From assembly GCF_001436555.1 (NCBI RefSeq), contig NZ_AYZR01000004.1, forward strand, positions 1-64,000: a stretch of DNA of 64,000 nucleotides. The letters are read 5' to 3'. The notes beneath the pieces were generated by a model, which was not told the origin of the DNA, ran no database searches, and saw only the letters and a list, made by a program, of their open reading frames with translations. Position 1 is the first letter of the stretch. Each line of letters begins with the position of its first letter. This document shows, piece after piece, positions 60,599-64,000 of this stretch. The stretch is from Lentilactobacillus senioris DSM 24302 = JCM 17472 (GTDB lineage: Bacteria > Bacillota > Bacilli > Lactobacillales > Lactobacillaceae). A program made the position numbers and the translations under genes.

Positions 60599-61441
60599 TT
60601 AATTAGCCTCGTTATCAACAGCTTTAGCTTGAATACCATCATTGGCAACAAACTTATTCAAAAAGATCACTGACTGATCAAAAACTTGATCAAGGTAGCC
60701 TTTGGCATGTTTGGTTCCACTAATGAAGTGACTTTCAGAAGGAACTTGAACCTTATTCAATGCTTCTAACATTGTAGTAACTCCGGTAGTAGGAACAAAT
60801 TCATTTAGGGAGTTTGCCATAAAAATAGGTCCGGTTTTTGCATCCACTCTGTGGTAAGGAGTTGCTTTTTGCCATAATTGGGGATCATTATTACCGTTGA
60901 AATAATTCATCACGAACCACTTATAAAACGAGTCATTAGCCCCATTTTGATTTATCTCAGAGCTGGCACCGTTAAAGTTTTGGCGGGCATCTTGTTTAGC
61001 CACTACATCTGAATGATTAGATAACCAGCTATCAATATCTAAAATCCCCGAAAGAGAAACCGCGGGCATTCCGTACTTGATAGCCAGCTCAACACTCATG
61101 TTTCCCCCTACGGAAGATCCTACTGCTCCTATCTTGTTAGCATCATAACTTAGCTGATCAGCATGATCACGAACCCAAGCAACTACATTATCCATGTCAG
61201 TTAATGGATCGGGATAATAACCTTGTGGAGTAATGCGATAGTTAGGAACTACCACAAAATAACCTTCACCAACTAATCTAGTGGCCCAGTCAGAATCTTT
61301 ACTCTTATCGCCTCTAAACCAGCCACCACCATGAATATCAATTAAAACCCCTTTGTTGGTAATACTTGGATCCCAATAATAGTCTAATGCTAGTTCATTT
61401 TTATCATCATAAACCACATCAAGTTTACTTTGAACAGTCAT
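60599..61441 (-). CDS. Alpha/beta hydrolase (HSL-like esterase)
   Basis: 280 residues. The oxyanion motif IDIHGGGWFRGD, nucleophile in GAVGSSVGGNM (Ser) and C-terminal His in SGTKHAKGYLD are present. It would hydrolyse short carboxyl esters. Position next to the xyloside genes allows a role on acetylated sugars, but nothing proves it. GGGGG-type site before the ATG. Confidence 0.88.
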   Translation of the reverse strand: MTVQSKLDVVYDDKNELALDYYWDPSITNKGVLIDIHGGGWFRGDKSKDSDWATRLVGEGYFVVVPNYRITPQGYYPDPLTDMDNVVAWVRDHADQLSYDANKIGAVGSSVGGNMSVELAIKYGMPAVSLSGILDIDSWLSNHSDVVAKQDARQNFNGASSEINQNGANDSFYKWFVMNYFNGNNDPQLWQKATPYHRVDAKTGPIFMANSLNEFVPTTGVTTMLEALNKVQVPSESHFISGTKHAKGYLDQVFDQSVIFLNKFVANDGIQAKAVDNEAN

Positions 61442-61480
61442 ATAAATCTCCCCCTTTAAATAACTAATCTCAAATCAATC

Positions 61481-61508
61481 ATAATATAACGCTGAATTTT
61501 ATTTGCAA
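61481..61508 (-). promoter_or_regulatory. Esterase promoter
   Basis: On the minus strand TTGCAA (61503-61508) and TATTAT (61481-61486) are 16 bases apart, about 40 bases before the start codon. Confidence 0.6.
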
Positions 61509-61743
61509 CAAACGTTTTGCTCACATTGATGATCAGCAAGCACTGAACCCGAAATTTTTACATTGTTAGTCCTTTCTAAGTACATCTAGGTAAAGTCCAT
61601 CCAATTAAACATAAAGTACATATTTCACAAAAAAATTAAATTATACATATTATCGAATTTAATCAGCTTAAAACATTCTAATTAAGGCACATTTACTCAT
61701 GATTTTTAAGCAATTATCTTGTGCAATCCATAACATCTCATCA
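61509..61743. other. AT-rich spacer between esterase and xyloside operon
   Basis: I see no ORF, hairpin terminator or conserved element in this ~235-base stretch between the divergent promoters. Confidence 0.5.
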
Positions 61744-61757
61744 AGAAATCGTTTACA
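61744..61757 (+). promoter_or_regulatory. cre site of the xyloside operon
   Basis: AGAAATCGTTTACA fits the relaxed cre consensus (WGWAANCGNTWWCA) at every position. Its last six bases are the -35 box of the xyloside promoter, so CcpA binding would block polymerase. Confidence 0.75.
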
Positions 61758-61780
61758 AATAAAAATAAAAATAGTATACT
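61752..61780 (+). promoter_or_regulatory. Xyloside operon promoter
   Basis: TTTACA (61752-61757) and TATACT (61775-61780) are exactly 17 bases apart, upstream of the XylR-like operator and the transporter gene. Confidence 0.85.
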
Positions 61781-61791
61781 TATCGCATCAG

Positions 61792-61816
61792 TTAGTTGGA
61801 ATTAACAACCAACTAA
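61792..61816 (+). promoter_or_regulatory. XylR-like operator
   Basis: TTAGTTGG and CCAACTAA are inverted around nine bases, total 25, the same length and end bases as the Bacillus/Lactobacillus xyl operator (TTAGTTTG...CAAACTAA). It lies just after the -10 box, suited to repression. The xylR gene is not in the window. Confidence 0.8.
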
Positions 61817-61875
61817 CCCAATAAAGCAATTATTGTTCTATAGTTTTTATTTTTTCCAGGAAAGGATGTTAGTTT

Positions 61876-63357
61876 ATGGCAGAAAATGTCAAAGCAACAG
61901 GCATTTCATCGCAAACTCATTCCGATGAATTCGCCAAACTTAGTATGTTTGAAAAAATTTCTTATGGCGCTGGAGATCTTGCTCAAAACTTGATTTTCGG
62001 TACCATCGGTTCCATGCTATTATTCTATTTAACTACGGTTGATGGAATTTCAGCCGCTGTTGGCGCTACCATTTTCTTAGTTGTTCGTTGGGTTAACGTT
62101 TTCTGGGATCCATTTGTTGGAGCCTGGATCGATAAACGCAACCCTAAATCAGGTAAATACCGGCCTTATTTACTTTGGTTTGGAATTCCATTAACTGTTT
62201 TATCAGCAATGTTATTCTTACCAATTCCAGCTGTTCACGGTAATGTTTTGTATGCTTTCCTATCTTACTTAGCAACAGCTATGGTTTACTCACTAGTAAA
62301 CATCCCTTATGGTTCATTGAATGCATCAATGACTCGGGATAGTGATGAAATTTCTAGTTTGACTACTGTTCGGATGACTGAAGCCAATATTGGTAACTTA
62401 ATGGTTTATACTTTCTTACCACTATTTATTCAATTAGTTTCACCTGACAAAGTCACTAAAGATATCGGTTTGTTCGGAATTCACTTAGACCTTGGTAATT
62501 ATGCTTCTCGTGCTGCCGGTCCCGCCTACTTTAAAGTTATGAGTATCTACATGATTATCGGTTTCTGTTTATTAATGCTTACTTACTTCGGCGTTAAAGA
62601 ACGAGTAGTTGCTACTAAAGAAGAAACTGAAAACGTTAAATACTCTGATTTAATCACAGAATTTAAGCGTAACCGTCCTCTTCGAATTTTAGGTTTGTTC
62701 TTCTTAATTGGATTTACCTTTATGTTCTTTGGTAACACCGTTTGGGCATTCTACACCCAATACAACATTGGCCATGCCGAATGGATGGGTTCAATTGGTT
62801 TAATTGGTTCTATTCCTGGTATCTTCTTAGTTTTCTTATGGCCTAAACTTAAAAAAGTTTTCGGTAAAAAAGGCTTCTTCTACTTCTTCTTGGCTCTCTT
62901 CATCGTTGGTAGTTTAATTCTTTGGGTTTGGAGTTTCCCACAATTTAAGAACTCTATTGCTTTAGGTTACATTGGTCGTTTCATTCAACAATGGGGGATC
63001 ACTTCTGCTACTGGTTACATGTGGTCAATGGTTCCTGAAGTTGTTACTTACGGCGAATACACCTCTCACCGTCGTTCAGCTGCCTTAATTAACTCCTTAA
63101 TGGGCTTATTCTTCAAGATTGGTTTAGCACTTGGTGGAATTATCCCCGGTTATATCAATGCTGCAGTTGGTTTCGACGGTAACAAAGCAACCCAAAGTGC
63201 CGGTGCTTTAAACGGGATCGTTATTTCCATGATCTGGTTACCAATTGCATTAGCATTAGTTGGCATGTGGGTAATGAGTCGTTACCCATTAACAGATGCT
63301 GACGTTAATAAAATGAACCATGAACTAGCAGCTCAACGGCAAAAACAAAATCTTTAA
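61876..63357 (+). CDS. GPH family xyloside:cation symporter (XynT/XylP-like)
   Basis: 493 residues and 12 membrane helices. The N-terminal KISYGAGDLAQNLIFGTIGSMLLFYLTT and WVNVFWDPFVGAWIDKR are the GPH-family signatures, and the family's second repeat is present (MVPEVVTYGEYTSHRR). It imports beta-xylosides such as xylobiose with a cation. It directly precedes a GH43 beta-xylosidase gene (26-base gap), giving a two-gene uptake-and-cleavage unit. A hydrophilic C-terminal tail is short, so there is no IIA regulatory domain. Confidence 0.9.
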   Translation: MAENVKATGISSQTHSDEFAKLSMFEKISYGAGDLAQNLIFGTIGSMLLFYLTTVDGISAAVGATIFLVVRWVNVFWDPFVGAWIDKRNPKSGKYRPYLLWFGIPLTVLSAMLFLPIPAVHGNVLYAFLSYLATAMVYSLVNIPYGSLNASMTRDSDEISSLTTVRMTEANIGNLMVYTFLPLFIQLVSPDKVTKDIGLFGIHLDLGNYASRAAGPAYFKVMSIYMIIGFCLLMLTYFGVKERVVATKEETENVKYSDLITEFKRNRPLRILGLFFLIGFTFMFFGNTVWAFYTQYNIGHAEWMGSIGLIGSIPGIFLVFLWPKLKKVFGKKGFFYFFLALFIVGSLILWVWSFPQFKNSIALGYIGRFIQQWGITSATGYMWSMVPEVVTYGEYTSHRRSAALINSLMGLFFKIGLALGGIIPGYINAAVGFDGNKATQSAGALNGIVISMIWLPIALALVGMWVMSRYPLTDADVNKMNHELAAQRQKQNL

Positions 63358-63383
63358 AGTTAAAAAGAAAGGATCATTATCTC

Positions 63384-64000
63384 ATGAAAATCAAAAACCC
63401 TGTTTTACCCGGATTCAATGCAGACCCTAGTATTATTCGCGTAGATGATACTTATTACATCGCTAACTCGACCTTTGAATGGTTCCCCGGTGTTCGTCTC
63501 CATGAATCAAAAGATTTGGTTCACTGGAATGAACTCCCTTCTCCACTTGCAGATGTTGATATGTTAGACATGAAAGGCAATCCTGCTTCTGGCGGAATCT
63601 GGGCTCCAGATCTATCTTACGCAGATGGTAAGTTCTGGTTAATCTTTACCGATGTTAAGGTTACTGAAGGACCTTTTAAAGATATGCACAACTACGTTAC
63701 TACTGCCAAAGATATTCATGGTCCTTGGACTAAGCCCGTACTATTAAACGGTGTTGGTTTTGATGAGTCCCTATTCCACGATGATGATGGTCGTAAATAC
63801 ATCGTGCAACAAACTTGGGATCATCGCGAATACAAGCATCCATTTGACGGTATTACTTTAACTGAAATTGATCCTAATACCCTAGAAGTGATGCCAGAAA
63901 CCGCTCGGACAATTTATGATGGCACCGACGTTAAATTAGTCGAAGGACCTCATTTGTACAAGATCAACGGTGAATACTATCTCTTTGCTGCTCAAGGTGG
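63384..64000 (+). CDS. xynB: Beta-xylosidase, GH43 family (5' part, cut by window edge)
   Basis: The first 205 codons are visible; the rest lies beyond the edge. The start at ATG 63384 has AAAGGA upstream. The five-blade propeller pattern of GH43 begins NPVLPGFNADPSIIRV. The predicted catalytic base is Asp14 (ADPS), the pKa modulator Asp127 (GFDESL) and the acid Glu187 (LVEGPHLYK), matching the spacing of known XynB enzymes. It hydrolyses xylobiose and short xylosides in the cytosol to xylose. Functional if the missing C-terminal part is intact. Confidence 0.93.
   Translation, partial: MKIKNPVLPGFNADPSIIRVDDTYYIANSTFEWFPGVRLHESKDLVHWNELPSPLADVDMLDMKGNPASGGIWAPDLSYADGKFWLIFTDVKVTEGPFKDMHNYVTTAKDIHGPWTKPVLLNGVGFDESLFHDDDGRKYIVQQTWDHREYKHPFDGITLTEIDPNTLEVMPETARTIYDGTDVKLVEGPHLYKINGEYYLFAAQG

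Noticed and set aside
1-64000. Prophage, insertion sequence, integrase or transposase
   Set aside because: No such proteins are seen, and the genes are typical chromosomal household and sugar-use genes.

Overview
The window looks like chromosome from a low-GC Lactobacillaceae bacterium, probably a heterofermentative, pentose-using lactobacillus. Signs of this are the araBDA operon with an AraR-type GntR/LacI repressor, CcpA (cre) and AraR/XylR-like operators, RexAB/AddAB, PepC, ECF transporter S components, an ArcT/ArcD pair and compact genes with AGGAGG-type ribosome binding sites. The species cannot be fixed from the sequence alone. I see no prophage, insertion sequence, CRISPR array, tRNA or complete rRNA gene. 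An rRNA operon probably begins just off the left edge, because two near-consensus tandem promoters and a boxA-like leader point that way.

Layout. 1-390: divergent rRNA promoters and leader. 390-10400: acetyl-CoA acetyltransferase, an ~899-residue protein of unknown function, a GNAT acetyltransferase, a secreted S53 (sedolisin-like) peptidase, an amino-acid ABC importer and an L,D-transpeptidase lipoprotein. 10492-19040: addA/addB (rexAB) and two poorly known genes. 19262-21174: purine permease and QueT-like ECF S component. 21219-30015: arabinose block (araR; transporter-araB-araD-araA; aldose epimerase; sugar O-acetyltransferase) with AraR-like operators and cre sites in all three promoter regions. 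30093-33917: a candidate structured RNA, cardiolipin synthase, a baeRF-like protein and a 0.5-kb tandem array of structured repeats. 33920-46314: a two-component system, a lipoprotein, PepC, ExoIII, phosphatase, signal peptidase, drug exporter, ArcT/ArcD and an iron alcohol dehydrogenase. 46426-57684: PadR/DUF1700/DUF4097 envelope module, a hydrolase followed by another repeat unit, oxidoreductases, CinA and a GlnPQ-type importer. 57815-64000: probable vitamin B6 salvage operon, an orphan ribB, an esterase, and a xyloside transporter with the start of a GH43 beta-xylosidase under XylR and CcpA-like control.

The most unusual signal is a family of about eight modular, strongly structured intergenic repeats (33327-33829, 49337-49530, and on the minus strand 22464-22741). 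Most share a 5' motif (TA[GA]AG.GCTGA), a hairpin core (AG-TTCG...CG-CT) and a 3' motif (GAAGCCGTTTTA). Between these the stems differ in sequence but stay complementary. They follow genes in the sense direction, and in two cases the repeat's own first bases supply the stop codon of the upstream gene. They look like a BOX-like 3'-UTR element family. A second candidate is a ~180-250 nt non-coding RNA at 30093-30346 with its own promoter, a 10-bp end-closing stem and an intrinsic terminator.
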